Positions 30,659 through 38,585 of a stretch of 64,000 bases of DNA are shown here, one piece after another (position 1 is the stretch's first letter; every line of letters begins with the position of its first letter). The notes beneath the pieces are model-generated. The model was not told the DNA's origin. It saw nothing but the letters and a program-made list of their open reading frames with translations, and ran no database searches. The translations under genes and the position numbers were made by a program. Source of the DNA: a virus; the IMG/VR virus record IMGVR_UViG_3300038457_000086, positions 1 through 64,000 of that record. One strand, given 5' to 3'.

Positions 30659-31086
30659 GAGGCGTCAGGATATCGCGCGCAGAGGCACGCCAAACGCCCC
30701 ACTCTCTCTAGTCATGGACGACTTCGATCACCCCCTTGAGCAGCGCATACGCCAGTTCGGGCCGGTCGTGGACGAATGGGCCATCGCACCGCGACTCTAT
30801 AGAAACGGCCGTGGAGCTGCCCGTCTTGCGCCCCCAACACAAAAGAGCCCCCCAGCCACACAAGGGGGCTGGGGGGCTCATGTTCGCAACGAGCCCGACG
30901 GGCTCTTGCATCTCGCCCGCCGAAGCGCAGCGAGGGGATATGTGGTGGCCTAGGTCCTCAGTTATTCCCCGGCCGGGAGGACTCCACGCGACGCCCGAGG
31001 GCGTTTCTGCTTTCGCTTCATCAGGCGTAGTGCCGGGCCAGATGTCTCCATGTCAGCCACCGTGGGAGACCCACGCACAGCGAATG
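30659..31086. other. Gap between lysis block and early operon
   Basis: It holds the intrinsic terminator and, between 30708 and about 30835 on the minus strand, a frame ending in FVHDRPELAYALLKGVIEVV that reads like real protein but has no start outside the terminator stem. Another small hairpin (GAGCCCG/CGGGCTC) lies near 30890-30910. The rest appears noncoding. Confidence 0.4.
30841..30879 (-). terminator. Strong intrinsic terminator of the late operon
   Basis: A perfect 13-bp stem: GAGCCCCCCAGCC on each arm (30845-30857 and its complement 30867-30879), nine-base loop, followed on the minus strand by TTTTGTGTT. It stops leftward transcripts coming from the lysis genes before they reach the early promoter. 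Confidence 0.85.
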
Positions 31087-31512
31087 TTACCAGCAGCTCC
31101 ACCGCGACTGTTCGCCACGGCTCCAGTACCACATGGCTCCCAGGGAGGACCAGTGCGCCGAGAACACCGAGTGGCGCGCGTACGGTGTCGCAGCCCATGT
31201 GGCCGCTTCGAACTGCCATAGCCCGGCATCACCCGATTCGCTGTTGACCGCCGACGGATCGTCGCGGCTCTCGCACCACGCTACATCCTCGGCCTCGTCT
31301 ACGGACTGGTGGTAGCGCTCTGCGGCCTGGACGATGCACGGGACCGGACGGGAGTTCGAGCACGTCGAGCTAACCGTGTAATGACGGCCGGGCGCTCGCC
31401 CGAGCATCGCTGGGCTTTGGCGGGGGCTCTGTCGGCGATGGTGCGTTGCTCTCTTGCCGGAAGCCACCGCTGGTTTCGACGATGGTGTGTCCTGTACGCC
31501 GGTCAGAAGCAA
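31087..31512 (-). CDS. Lytic transglycosylase (SLT-like)
   Basis: 141 residues from TTG. The domain is unmistakable: VAWCESRDDPSAVNSESGDA (catalytic Glu in CES), GLWQFEAATWAATPYARHSV and AAMWYWSRGEQSRWSCW-like end (SLGAMWYWSRGEQSRWSCW). It would cleave peptidoglycan during lysis or entry. A hydrophobic stretch in the same frame upstream (ILATTLTIAALLLTG) looks like a signal peptide, but an in-frame TGA at 31548-31546 leaves only CTG at 31539 as a start there, while the good AGGAGG-TTG signal is in another frame. A one-base error or unusual start is suspected. Confidence 0.75.
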   Translation of the reverse strand: MLLTGVQDTPSSKPAVASGKRATHHRRQSPRQSPAMLGRAPGRHYTVSSTCSNSRPVPCIVQAAERYHQSVDEAEDVAWCESRDDPSAVNSESGDAGLWQFEAATWAATPYARHSVFSAHWSSLGAMWYWSRGEQSRWSCW

Positions 31513-31631
31513 CGCGGCGATTGTCAGAGTGGTTGCCAGGATCGGTCAAGGTGCCTCCTGTCTCGTTGAGCCACGGCGCGATGCCGAGGCCGGTCACGCC
31601 CTCTTCGGCGTCATCGCTCCACTTCGAGCGG

Positions 31632-31637
31632 TAAACT
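31632..31637 (+). promoter_or_regulatory. Leaderless -10 box (TAAACT)
   Basis: TAAACT ends six bases before the ATG at 31644. No clear -35 match was found. The spacing matches other leaderless starts in this window. Confidence 0.5.
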
Positions 31638-31643
31638 CATGCG

Positions 31644-31844
31644 ATGGCCATGAGCGTCACGGTCGCGGAGATCCCCGTTTCGCAGATGCCGTGCTCGATC
31701 TGCCTGGTTAGACCAGCGCGCGTCAAGACAACGACAGACGGCCTCGACAAGCACACAGAACGCTTGCCGTGCGAGACCTGCGAACAGCTCTGGCCGTACT
31801 TCGAGACCAGGCTCCAGCCGGAGGACTACTCGCCACCCCAGTGA
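31644..31844 (+). CDS. Small zinc-finger protein, rightward
   Basis: 66 residues: MAMSVTVAEIPVSQMPCSIC, then ERLPCETCEQLWPYFETRLQ. Two CxxC pairs (CSIC, CETC) separated by about 24 residues could bind zinc. Opposite to its neighbours, in the junction between the late and early operons, with a leaderless-type promoter. Possibly a regulator of the lysis/early switch. Confidence 0.65.
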   Translation: MAMSVTVAEIPVSQMPCSICLVRPARVKTTTDGLDKHTERLPCETCEQLWPYFETRLQPEDYSPPQ

Positions 31845-31899
31845 AGTTCTAGGCCGGTCAACGCCAGCCGTCGGCGTTCATCCCGTCACATAGACGAGG

Positions 31900-31905
31900 T
31901 ACGAT
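31900..31905 (+). promoter_or_regulatory. Leaderless -10 box (TACGAT)
   Basis: TACGAT followed by six bases and GTG at 31912. It repeats the TANNNT-N6-start pattern. Confidence 0.5.
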
Positions 31906-31911
31906 CAGACG

Positions 31912-32043
31912 GTGGACGAGCAGTTCGACATGCGGCGCATCGCCCGCCTCTACGATGTGCCTCCCTGGATCGTCAGCGGGGACTACTCGGCGCCACGCTT
32001 TCCGCGCCTGCGCTGGGCGCTACGGCGCATCTGGCCCGTTTAG
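31912..32043 (+). CDS. 43-residue rightward protein
   Basis: VDEQFDMRRIARLYDVPPWI, then SGDYSAPRFPRLRWALRRIW. The phrase ARLYDVPPW recurs in small phage proteins. It ends tail to tail with the minus-strand gene at 32040-32213, sharing four bases, which supports both frames. Confidence 0.6.
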   Translation: MDEQFDMRRIARLYDVPPWIVSGDYSAPRFPRLRWALRRIWPV

Positions 32044-32213
32044 ACGGTCCCCTGTAGACGACCCGCGTCCGAAGGCGTCCGGCGCACGCGCGCACATCGC
32101 AGGACAGCCCAAGGAAACGGCCGAGCGCGCCACAGCTCCCTAGCTTCCCGCCGCCAGCCAACCACCCGGCCGTCTTCGTAGACGGGTTCGCCGGTCAACA
32201 GGAACAGGCGCAT
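32040..32213 (-). CDS. 57-residue hypothetical protein
   Basis: MRLFLLTGEPVYEDGRVVGW, then RREARELWRARPFPW and a basic tail. TGATG overlap with the upstream mini-zinc gene and a four-base convergent overlap downstream define it. Unknown. Confidence 0.55.
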   Translation of the reverse strand: MRLFLLTGEPVYEDGRVVGWRREARELWRARPFPWAVLRCARVRRTPSDAGRLQGTV

Positions 32214-32302
32214 CAGTGACCTTTGCAGGGTTGGCCCGGCTCGGCACCGCACAACAGACAGGGCAGCGGAGAAGGCCACGGGCGCTTGGGCTTCCTGGAC
32301 AT
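32213..32302 (-). CDS. 29-residue zinc-knuckle protein
   Basis: MSRKPKRPWPSPLPCLLCGA, then EPGQPCKGH: the CxxCGAxPGxPC...GH signature of a small zinc motif common in actinophages. Coupled to both neighbours. Confidence 0.6.
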   Translation of the reverse strand: MSRKPKRPWPSPLPCLLCGAEPGQPCKGH

Positions 32303-32306
32303 CACG

Positions 32307-32489
32307 TCAGTCATAGAACAAGAACCACGAAGCGAACCAAACCAGCCCCACGGTGAGCGTCACGCCAATGAAGCCGAGCATGATGACGCTCCCGGTCGAC
32401 TGATGCTTCTCGGCTGCTTCGACGAGCAGCCAGTCCAGAGGGACGGGCAGCGCGCCGAACCAGATAGCCATGAAGACGCGGCCGATCAT
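32307..32489 (-). CDS. Two-helix membrane protein, possible holin
   Basis: 60 residues: MIGRVFMAIWFGALPVPLDW and SVIMLGFIGVTLTVGLVWFA are two hydrophobic helices linked by a short charged loop. It follows the phospholipase-D-like gene with ATGA overlap. A holin or antiholin is likely from size and location. Confidence 0.6.
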   Translation of the reverse strand: MIGRVFMAIWFGALPVPLDWLLVEAAEKHQSTGSVIMLGFIGVTLTVGLVWFASWFLFYD

Positions 32490-33115
32490 GCCGCCTTGGC
32501 CTTGGCTTCCTGGCGCTGACGACCAACGATCGCCGAGTACTTGATCCGTGCGGCAAGCTTCGCCAACTGCACGGGGTTCGTGAACACCATCAGCGTGTTC
32601 TCCTGGGCCTTGAAGCCCTTGGCGTTCGCAGCGCCATGCAGGCCGATCCCCTGTCCCTCGCCGGAGGAACTCCAGTTCATTGAGCCCTCGTAGCCCACGA
32701 TCCCGTCGAGAACGCCGCCCTTCGTGTGGACGATCTGCGATGTCTCCGAGGTCGTGATCACGAAGTCGGCAGCGAACTTCACTGGGTCCTTAGCGACGTC
32801 GGAGGCGACAATCTTCTTCTCATGAACGCCGCCGGACTGCGACTTGTCGAGCACGAACTCCGTCACGACGCTCGGGTCTTCGACCTTGCCCCAGATCACT
32901 TCGTTGAGCTGGTCGTCATCGAAACCGAACATCGTGGACTCGATCGACAGCGACACCCGCTCGTATAGGTGCATCAGCACCCCGTGGCAGTCATCGCGGC
33001 CAACGAGAAACAGCCGCGAGTCCGGACTGTCGCTCGCCGAGAACGCGCCCTCAGCCGCGTACTGCGCCAGGTCGCCGAGGTCGAACGTCTGGAGGCTCGG
33101 CTGCGGAGTGCTCAT
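32486..33115 (-). CDS. Phospholipase-D-like (HKD) protein
   Basis: 209 residues with one complete HxKx4D motif: H130, K132 and D137 in QIVHTKGGVLDG, followed by GYEGSMNWSSSGEG (the GS-N residues of the family). Most PLD enzymes have two motifs, so a dimer or nuclease-type member is expected. It may attack membrane lipid or DNA during lysis or host degradation. It sits between a membrane protein and a papain-like protease. Confidence 0.8.
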   Translation of the reverse strand: MSTPQPSLQTFDLGDLAQYAAEGAFSASDSPDSRLFLVGRDDCHGVLMHLYERVSLSIESTMFGFDDDQLNEVIWGKVEDPSVVTEFVLDKSQSGGVHEKKIVASDVAKDPVKFAADFVITTSETSQIVHTKGGVLDGIVGYEGSMNWSSSGEGQGIGLHGAANAKGFKAQENTLMVFTNPVQLAKLAARIKYSAIVGRQRQEAKAKAA

Positions 33116-33957
33116 GCTGTCAACTGCCTGAAGTCACAGGCGCCACTGATCGCGACGAGCGTCGAGGCATGGATGCGGTAGCAGCCCTGGTCGCCCCACG
33201 GTTTCGTCCAGTGATTCCTCCCACGGAGGACCGTGCTCACCAGATCCACATGGCCTGTAGGCAGGAACTTGATCGTCTCGATCGCCGTCAGCGACGTCTC
33301 ATGTCCCCCGGCAACACCCGAGCGGATCGATTCTTCGATCGCCGCGACCGACCCATCCCCGTCGATGAAGCCCTGCGCGTCCGGTTCCTCCCACTTGTAG
33401 AACCACGGACTCCCCATCATCACGAGCCCTTTCTGCATCAGCGAGAGCAGGCTTTCCCCGGCGGACGCGATGACCGCGCCCTGGACAACACCGAGCTTCT
33501 GTAGCAGCTGCACCACGTACGCCCCGGTGGAGCCGCAGTCCGTGGGCGGCCACTCTTCCGCCGGCTGCCCCGTCTGATCAGTACACAGGTGATAGCCCGC
33601 TATCGCAGCGCGCTCGAGCTGCGGCGCCTGGTCGTAGCTCGTCGGGTGTTCAGCATAGTCCGAGCTGATCAGCCGCTTGCAAAACGCCAAGAACTCCGCC
33701 TCCGGCAGCAGCTTTGCAGTCGCCTCGATCGCCGTGTTGAACGTGCACGACCCGAGAGCCGTAGCGTCCGTCCTGCAGCCCGGAATGAACCGGGACGTGT
33801 GGATGCCCTGCTCGACCAGATCAGACTGGTCGAGCACCGTGATCGGGGTTTCGTTATCGACCTCCTTCAACGGGGTCGAGGTGTCGTGCACATGCAGGCC
33901 GAGGAGCGCTGACGGAGCCTCCTCGACCTGGTAGCGGCCGTAGACGGGGTAGCTCAT
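33112..33957 (-). CDS. Papain-like cysteine peptidase
   Basis: 281 residues. A papain layout is visible: Cys71 in ALGSCTFNTAIEA, His219 in VAGGHETSL and Asn248 in RGRNHWTKPWGDQGCYRI, the N-x-W...WG-x-x-GY pattern of the C1 family. In lysis blocks such enzymes may process virion or lysis proteins or cut peptidoglycan peptides. ATGA overlaps tie it to the holin-like and PLD genes. Confidence 0.75.
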   Translation of the reverse strand: MSYPVYGRYQVEEAPSALLGLHVHDTSTPLKEVDNETPITVLDQSDLVEQGIHTSRFIPGCRTDATALGSCTFNTAIEATAKLLPEAEFLAFCKRLISSDYAEHPTSYDQAPQLERAAIAGYHLCTDQTGQPAEEWPPTDCGSTGAYVVQLLQKLGVVQGAVIASAGESLLSLMQKGLVMMGSPWFYKWEEPDAQGFIDGDGSVAAIEESIRSGVAGGHETSLTAIETIKFLPTGHVDLVSTVLRGRNHWTKPWGDQGCYRIHASTLVAISGACDFRQLTA

Positions 33958-34337
33958 GACGCCGGCACCGTCTTCGAGATCAGCGCGTGCGCGATCTGGG
34001 CCGCCGCGATCACCACCGCAGTCACGATCACGACAATGTGCGCCGCTTCCGCTTCAGTGATGAACAGAAACGACACGAGCAGGGCAACGGCCTGTGTGAC
34101 GACGGCCACGACAGACGTGACGATCGCGGACGGTTCGATCGCGCCCGTGTGAATCGCGTTGGCGACCAAGCCGACGGCGGCGATACCCGCCGTTGTCGTA
34201 GCGACAAGCAGGCCCTCCTGTGAGGAGGAAATCAGGCCGACGCCCACGATGAGACCACCAACAGCGGTCACGACCGCGAGGATCGTTGCGTTTAGCGAGC
34301 TTGCTTGGACTTTCAGCTTCAAGGCGACAGAAGACAT
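33954..34337 (-). CDS. Four-helix membrane protein, holin candidate
   Basis: 127 residues with four predicted hydrophobic helices (TILAVVTAVGGLIVGVGLIS, LVATTTAGIAAVGLVANAI, SVVAVVTQAVALLVSFLFI, HIVVIVTAVVIAAAQIAHAL). This is the most holin-like gene in the lysis block; timing of endolysin release would be its role. Confidence 0.7.
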   Translation of the reverse strand: MSSVALKLKVQASSLNATILAVVTAVGGLIVGVGLISSSQEGLLVATTTAGIAAVGLVANAIHTGAIEPSAIVTSVVAVVTQAVALLVSFLFITEAEAAHIVVIVTAVVIAAAQIAHALISKTVPAS

Positions 34338-34356
34338 GGTTACCTTTCGTTAGTGG

Positions 34357-34584
34357 TCAGGCTGCTTCACAGACCGCCGGACGCTCGACGAGCGTCCCGT
34401 ACTCCCTCGGCGGCACAACAAGCTCTTGACCCGTGGTTTCGATGACGGGGAACGGCTGGACCACGGCGAAGCCGGGGTGTAGCGGCGAATCGGGGATCGG
34501 TTCGGGGATCGGTTCGTTAGTCACGATGATGGGCCACACCCGGCCAGCTTCATCGCGCATCGGGATGTAGCCGAGTTCGCGCAT
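34357..34584 (-). CDS. Hypothetical proline-rich protein
   Basis: 75 residues: MRELGYIPMRDEAGRVWPII, then NEPIPEPIPDSPLHPGFAVV. TGATG overlap sets ATG at 34584. Possibly a tail or lysis accessory. Confidence 0.6.
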   Translation of the reverse strand: MRELGYIPMRDEAGRVWPIIVTNEPIPEPIPDSPLHPGFAVVQPFPVIETTGQELVVPPREYGTLVERPAVCEAA

Positions 34585-34940
34585 CAGCAGCTCTCCCACA
34601 CGCCAGCGCGGAGATAGCCATGCCAATAGGTGCCGGTGCTGGCGGGGACGATCAGTGCAACCACGGGGACCACGTCTGCGCCCTGGATTGACCCCCCCAC
34701 GCTGATCGAGCCGTCATCGTGCTCGGTGATGATGTGCCGACATCCGTTTTTGTCGTCCTCGTTGACCCACAGCCGAGTTGTCGAGCCATCGGGGCAGCAC
34801 ACGAACCAATCCCATTGCACGGCGCTTGTGTCGGAGCCAGCACCCGGCGTGACGTTACAGCGGCCGTAGTCGCCGGGCTTGATCTCGCCGTCAGCCGCAC
34901 GGTTGAGCCATTCGTCGTCGGGTAGCCGCGTGCCCTGCAT
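34584..34940 (-). CDS. Hypothetical beta-rich protein with Cys/His ligands
   Basis: 118 residues. WDWFVCCPDGSTTRLWVNED and GCRHIITEHDDGSISVGGSI, ending LRAGVWESC, loosely resemble a small zinc beta-sandwich family (DUF6527-like); that match is tentative. It lies directly downstream of the endolysin. Confidence 0.55.
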   Translation of the reverse strand: MQGTRLPDDEWLNRAADGEIKPGDYGRCNVTPGAGSDTSAVQWDWFVCCPDGSTTRLWVNEDDKNGCRHIITEHDDGSISVGGSIQGADVVPVVALIVPASTGTYWHGYLRAGVWESC

Positions 34941-35858
34941 CTAATACACCCCGATCCGATGAAACTTCAGGATCTCGCGGTTCTCGATTGCGCCCTGCAC
35001 AAGCCAGGTCCGGCAGGCGTCCTTGTAGGCGCGCGTGCTGGGCTTCGGGTGGGGCCACGGTGGTTTGCGGCACTCGTGCCTTGTGAGCAGGGCACGCAGT
35101 TGCTCGCGGAGCCGGTAGTGCGCGTCGAGCTCCCGGTGCTCCCGCGCGAGGATCTCCGCATGCGAGGGCGGCTTAGGCTTCGAGACCGGGGTGAGGAACA
35201 GCCGCACCTCATCCGCACGCCGGACGGCGAGACCGGGGAGCACCTGGCCACCCGCATGGTCGTAGGCCAGCATCTGTCGTGACGCGGCGTAGAACGCCCG
35301 GGCGCGCAGATCCGCGCCGACCGTGGTGCCTTGGAAGATCCCGGCGCCGAGGTTGTAGACAAAAGAGCACAGGGCATCCCACTGGTTCTGGTTCAAGGTC
35401 ACGTCCAAGGCGCGGAGCGCCCACTCGTATTCGCTCTCCACCGAGGACTTGAGGTTGGCTTCGGCCGCCGCACGCCCGGAGAAGCAGAAGCCTTGGTAGG
35501 CCCCATGGGTCTGCCCAAAACCCACCGTCCAGACCCCGCCATAAGGGTCCCAGTACGCGCAGCGGCTGTAGCCCTCGAACTGCTCGATCAGGTGCAGGCC
35601 CGCGGCGTCGACGTGTTTCTCCGACACGCCGAGGAACAACGAGACGGGAGGTGCCTCGGGTTTCGCGCCTTCCGGGACGCGAGCGGATTCCGGCGGCACC
35701 GCGATGCTCCCTGGTGGGATGCCAGTGGTGGTCGCCGGCTGGGGAGCCACCCGCGGAGGAGGGAGAGGGGACGAATGACCCCCACAGCCAGCGATCGTGG
35801 CCGCACACACGGCGGCGAGGAGTAGCGCGGCCGTGGCCGCGAGAAGAAAACGCTTCAT
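34941..35858 (-). CDS. Endolysin, GH24 muramidase with lipoprotein-type signal
   Basis: 305 residues. The N-terminus MKRFLLAATAALLLAAVCAA ends in a lipobox-like IAGC (Cys25), then a Pro-rich linker. The T4-lysozyme-type triad is visible: E95 in EQFEGY, D104 in YWDPYGG and T111 in VWTVGFG. The C-terminal third is a charged helical region. A signal-bearing muramidase can reach peptidoglycan through Sec, with holins controlling timing. Confidence 0.9.
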   Translation of the reverse strand: MKRFLLAATAALLLAAVCAATIAGCGGHSSPLPPPRVAPQPATTTGIPPGSIAVPPESARVPEGAKPEAPPVSLFLGVSEKHVDAAGLHLIEQFEGYSRCAYWDPYGGVWTVGFGQTHGAYQGFCFSGRAAAEANLKSSVESEYEWALRALDVTLNQNQWDALCSFVYNLGAGIFQGTTVGADLRARAFYAASRQMLAYDHAGGQVLPGLAVRRADEVRLFLTPVSKPKPPSHAEILAREHRELDAHYRLREQLRALLTRHECRKPPWPHPKPSTRAYKDACRTWLVQGAIENREILKFHRIGVY

Positions 35859-35866
35859 GAGGTCTC

Positions 35867-36301
35867 CTATTCCGAGGGTGCGCGGCCGGACCGCTGCGGC
35901 TTGGGCTTCTGGTCAAGGGCCGCGTCATCTAGCCGGCCGTGTAGATCCGCAACGCTCTTGCCGAGAGTCTCGATCCGGTCCACGACGACCTGCAAGCCAC
36001 CCGGCGACACGGGGTCCAGGCGGTCCAGCACGTCCGCGATCCCGCCGTCTGTCTCGGGGTTCAGCAGGTCGAGCACTTTCTTCATGTGCTCCGCGTGAAC
36101 GTCGGCGCGCGCCGCTGCGGCGTCGAGCTTGCGGTGCATCTCCTCCACAGCACCCTTGTGCCAGAACCAGCCGAACAGCGCGAGGACCGCGAGGGGCAGC
36201 ACGGCGACCACATTGCCCCATACGGCCGCTTCGTAGAAGTGCGGGCCGCCAGGCATCCCGAAAAAGAAGGCCCAGAAGTGTTCGGTGAGGAAGAACGGCA
36301 T
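35867..36301 (-). CDS. Membrane-anchored coiled-coil protein, lysis block
   Basis: 144 residues: MPFFLTEHFWAFFFGMPGGP, then AAVWGNVVAVLPLAVLALFG, a membrane helix, followed by a long helix (MHRKLDAAAARADVHAEHMK). Orientation and length resemble holin or spanin-like accessories. ATG at 36301 overlaps the upstream stop. Confidence 0.65.
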   Translation of the reverse strand: MPFFLTEHFWAFFFGMPGGPHFYEAAVWGNVVAVLPLAVLALFGWFWHKGAVEEMHRKLDAAAARADVHAEHMKKVLDLLNPETDGGIADVLDRLDPVSPGGLQVVVDRIETLGKSVADLHGRLDDAALDQKPKPQRSGRAPSE

Positions 36302-36777
36302 CACTCACCCGGCCCGACGGTCAGCGTCGACGGTGGCGGCAACTGCTTCGAAAACGGGATCGGCGACGGCGGGACATAGGTCAGGGGGTCGTCGGTGGCA
36401 GGCACACATTTCGCTAATTCCGTCCACTGCTTGTCCTTCGCGTCCGCCTCTAGACCCGACGTGAACTCGTCGACGAGATGCCTGTCGCCCGCTTGCTGCG
36501 AGGGCGACAGCCGCCGGTCGGGTTCCTGTGGCTGCGCGAGGCTGATCCGGAGCAGCGCAGCGAGCGTCGAGTCGAAGCGGTAGTCGTCGAAGTGGCTACG
36601 GTTGTCCTCGGCCCTGATCACGTTCAGGCGGTGGCAGGACCGCAGCTGCGCGGTGCGTAGCGATTCCTCGCTGACGCCCTGGCTATGGATCTGCGAGAAG
36701 CCGAGTGCGATCAGCCCGATCGCGATCCATGGGCTCAGCTTGTCCAGCGCTCGCCCAACAGTCTTGAGCTTAGACAT
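36301..36777 (-). CDS. Signal-anchored lysis-block protein
   Basis: 158 residues: an N-terminal anchor (LSPWIAIGLIALGFSQIHSQ) then a soluble domain with paired cysteines (RSCHRLNV, ELAKCVPATDD) and a Pro-rich end. It may be a spanin-like or cell-wall accessory. Confidence 0.6.
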   Translation of the reverse strand: MSKLKTVGRALDKLSPWIAIGLIALGFSQIHSQGVSEESLRTAQLRSCHRLNVIRAEDNRSHFDDYRFDSTLAALLRISLAQPQEPDRRLSPSQQAGDRHLVDEFTSGLEADAKDKQWTELAKCVPATDDPLTYVPPSPIPFSKQLPPPSTLTVGPGE

Positions 36778-36862
36778 GGAACAAGCCGATCCACTGCGCG
36801 ACCGCCGCGACCGCGCTACCCGCTAGCACCCACACCAGATGATGATGCTGTAGGCCCTGCAT
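36770..36862 (-). CDS. 30-residue membrane protein
   Basis: MQGLQHHHLVWVLAGSAVAA, then VAQWIGLFHV: one hydrophobic helix. TGATG overlap with the upstream stop and an eight-base overlap downstream. One of several tiny membrane proteins in the lysis block. Confidence 0.6.
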   Translation of the reverse strand: MQGLQHHHLVWVLAGSAVAAVAQWIGLFHV

Positions 36863-37083
36863 CAGGGGCCGCCACGGGCGTCGTGGTCTTTGGAGGGGCG
36901 GGCAGACGCCACACGCTGGAACATCAACAGGGCTCCAGCGAATGTGATCGCCCCGAGGTTGGGTTCGTGGCCTCCCGCCCACCACGAGACGATCTGCTGC
37001 GCCCCGAGTAGGAGTCCCCCGATCTGCGCCCACCGGGGCCAGTCCCGGGACACGCGCCGCCATAGCTTCCTGACGGGCGCCAT
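36862..37083 (-). CDS. Small membrane protein, lysis block
   Basis: 73 residues: MAPVRKLWRRVSRDWPRWAQ, then a hydrophobic stretch IGGLLLGAQQIVSWWAG and LGAITFAGALLMFQRVA. Two membrane segments with a positive N-terminus fit a class II holin. Confidence 0.6.
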   Translation of the reverse strand: MAPVRKLWRRVSRDWPRWAQIGGLLLGAQQIVSWWAGGHEPNLGAITFAGALLMFQRVASARPSKDHDARGGP

Positions 37084-37155
37084 TCATCTGGCCGCTCTAT
37101 GCAGGTTGCTTACGATCATTCCGGACCTCCCGGGGTTCCACGGGTTTGACGGCAT
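37084..37155 (-). CDS. Possible 23-residue peptide
   Basis: MPSNPWNPGRSGMIVSNLHR, then AAR. AAGGGGAG lies seven bases before ATG and its TGA abuts the next ATG. Weak evidence beyond context. Confidence 0.35.
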   Translation of the reverse strand: MPSNPWNPGRSGMIVSNLHRAAR

Positions 37156-37203
37156 GGGCGCTCTCCCCTTCTATGCCATCCGCCAGCCCGAACTGGCCAG
37201 TCG

Positions 37204-37776
37204 TCAGACCTGGCTCATCTGAAGATTGGCGCGCACCGCAACAGCCGATTTGGCCGCGGCGCTACCCGAAACCACGACCGCGACGGCATACAGGCCCGCG
37301 GATGGGCACGTGAACAGGCCGCTCGCCTGCTCAACCTGGACTTCTTTGGCTGGCGTTGTAAACGCAGCCGTCGACCCAGACACGACCGATCCAAGCGTCA
37401 ATTCGACCTTTTTTTCCGCGCCAGCAGACCCAGACACCGGATACAACCCCACCGTGAACGTCACCGCAGGAGCAACCGCGTTCGTGACGCATGTTGCCTG
37501 GAGGTTCAGTTTCACCGTCCGTTCGTTGACCGCCGACTCTTTGTAGTCCGCCGGGTTCAGGTAGAACGCCGCGAGGCCGGCGAGTTCCGCCGTATGGATC
37601 ACGTTCGGGCTCCCCGCGCCGAGCAGATATGTAGCGGCACCCGGTTCCTGGAGGAGCGTGGACTGCGCCAGCAGGTGCTTTTTGTATTCGTATGCGCCGC
37701 CATAGTCAGTGGCAATCGCGTTCAAATCACCAGGGAGTAGCGTGCCTCCATTTACGAAGACCTTGATGGCCGACAT
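37204..37776 (-). CDS. Virion appendage protein (jelly-roll-like)
   Basis: 190 residues: MSAIKVFVNGGTLLPGDLNA, then a beta-rich body (TVKLNLQATCVTNAVAPAVT, VELTLGSVVSGSTAAFT, LYAVAVVVSGSA). The opening is typical of short phage baseplate/fibre appendages. It lies just after the gpI-like gene, as fibre genes do. Confidence 0.7.
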   Translation of the reverse strand: MSAIKVFVNGGTLLPGDLNAIATDYGGAYEYKKHLLAQSTLLQEPGAATYLLGAGSPNVIHTAELAGLAAFYLNPADYKESAVNERTVKLNLQATCVTNAVAPAVTFTVGLYPVSGSAGAEKKVELTLGSVVSGSTAAFTTPAKEVQVEQASGLFTCPSAGLYAVAVVVSGSAAAKSAVAVRANLQMSQV

Positions 37777-37802
37777 GTGCGCTCCTTACTGTGGGGTTGG
37801 TC

Positions 37803-38573
37803 TTAGACGGCTTCGACTTCGCGGATGACCGCCGGAAGGCAGTCCGCGGGTTCGTAGCGTTCGACAGCGCGTTGGAAGGCTTTGCGATCGAACGTCAGCC
37901 AGCTACACACTTCGACCGTGAACTGATCCGGGGTCGGTGTGTTCTGCTGGATGGACACGAAGCCGTTCTGGCTGAAGATCAAGCCTGGACCTGCGCCGGG
38001 TGGTGTTTCGCCGGTAGCGCCGATCACATTGTCCGACGGCAGGCTCAAGGGGAGGACGGGGAACGTGAGCCCGTCTCCGTTAGCGGGGAAGATCAGGCCG
38101 GCAGTCGGCTCGTCGCCGGGGGCGAACTGGTAGAGCTTGAGCCCTTCACCGTTTGCTGGGAACGTGAACCCTTCCCCACCCGAGGGGAACGTGAGGACCG
38201 CTCCCCCGGTGGTGTTGATCGATGTTTCCAGAAGCGCTGTGAGCGTGTTGAGGAGGCTCTCGAGGCTCCCGTCGGATTCCGCGCACGCTTTGATATAGGA
38301 GCGGATCTGTTCGACCGTGGGGGGTAGCTGTTCCGACTGCAAGCCCCATGCGAACGCGAAGTTCCGCAACAGGCCTTCCCCGTCGGCCGTGTCGAGGACC
38401 GAGTTCAGATACGGGTTCTCCCACAGCCATGCGAGCTGGTCGAACACCACACCAGAAGCCGCGAGGAGGCTGTAGAGCGCCGAGTTCGGCTCGCGAGATG
38501 CCCACCAGTACGGCAGATGGTCTTGAAGGTCTTCGAGCGCCGGCGCGAAGTCTGGGGCGATCTCTTCGGCCAT
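37803..38573 (-). CDS. Baseplate protein, gpI/Mu gp48-like
   Basis: 256 residues. SVLDTADGEGLLRNFAFAWG and PPTVEQIRSYIKACAESDGS fit the tail-protein-I family, and VIREVEAV the end. A mid-region repeat, LTFPSGGEGFTFPANGEGL then GLIFPANGDGLTFP, recurs in the protein encoded at 50646-51491 (LVFPENGEGLNF). It follows baseplate J in the leftward order, with an inserted rightward cassette and a fibre gene between. Confidence 0.65.
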   Translation of the reverse strand: MAEEIAPDFAPALEDLQDHLPYWWASREPNSALYSLLAASGVVFDQLAWLWENPYLNSVLDTADGEGLLRNFAFAWGLQSEQLPPTVEQIRSYIKACAESDGSLESLLNTLTALLETSINTTGGAVLTFPSGGEGFTFPANGEGLKLYQFAPGDEPTAGLIFPANGDGLTFPVLPLSLPSDNVIGATGETPPGAGPGLIFSQNGFVSIQQNTPTPDQFTVEVCSWLTFDRKAFQRAVERYEPADCLPAVIREVEAV

Positions 38574-38585
38574 ACGGCCCCTCCA

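Noticed and set aside
30708-30911. Leftward open frame ending FVHDRPELAYALLKGVIEVV
   Set aside because: The C-terminus looks real but the only starts lie in or before the strong terminator stem; kept as a note, not a gene.
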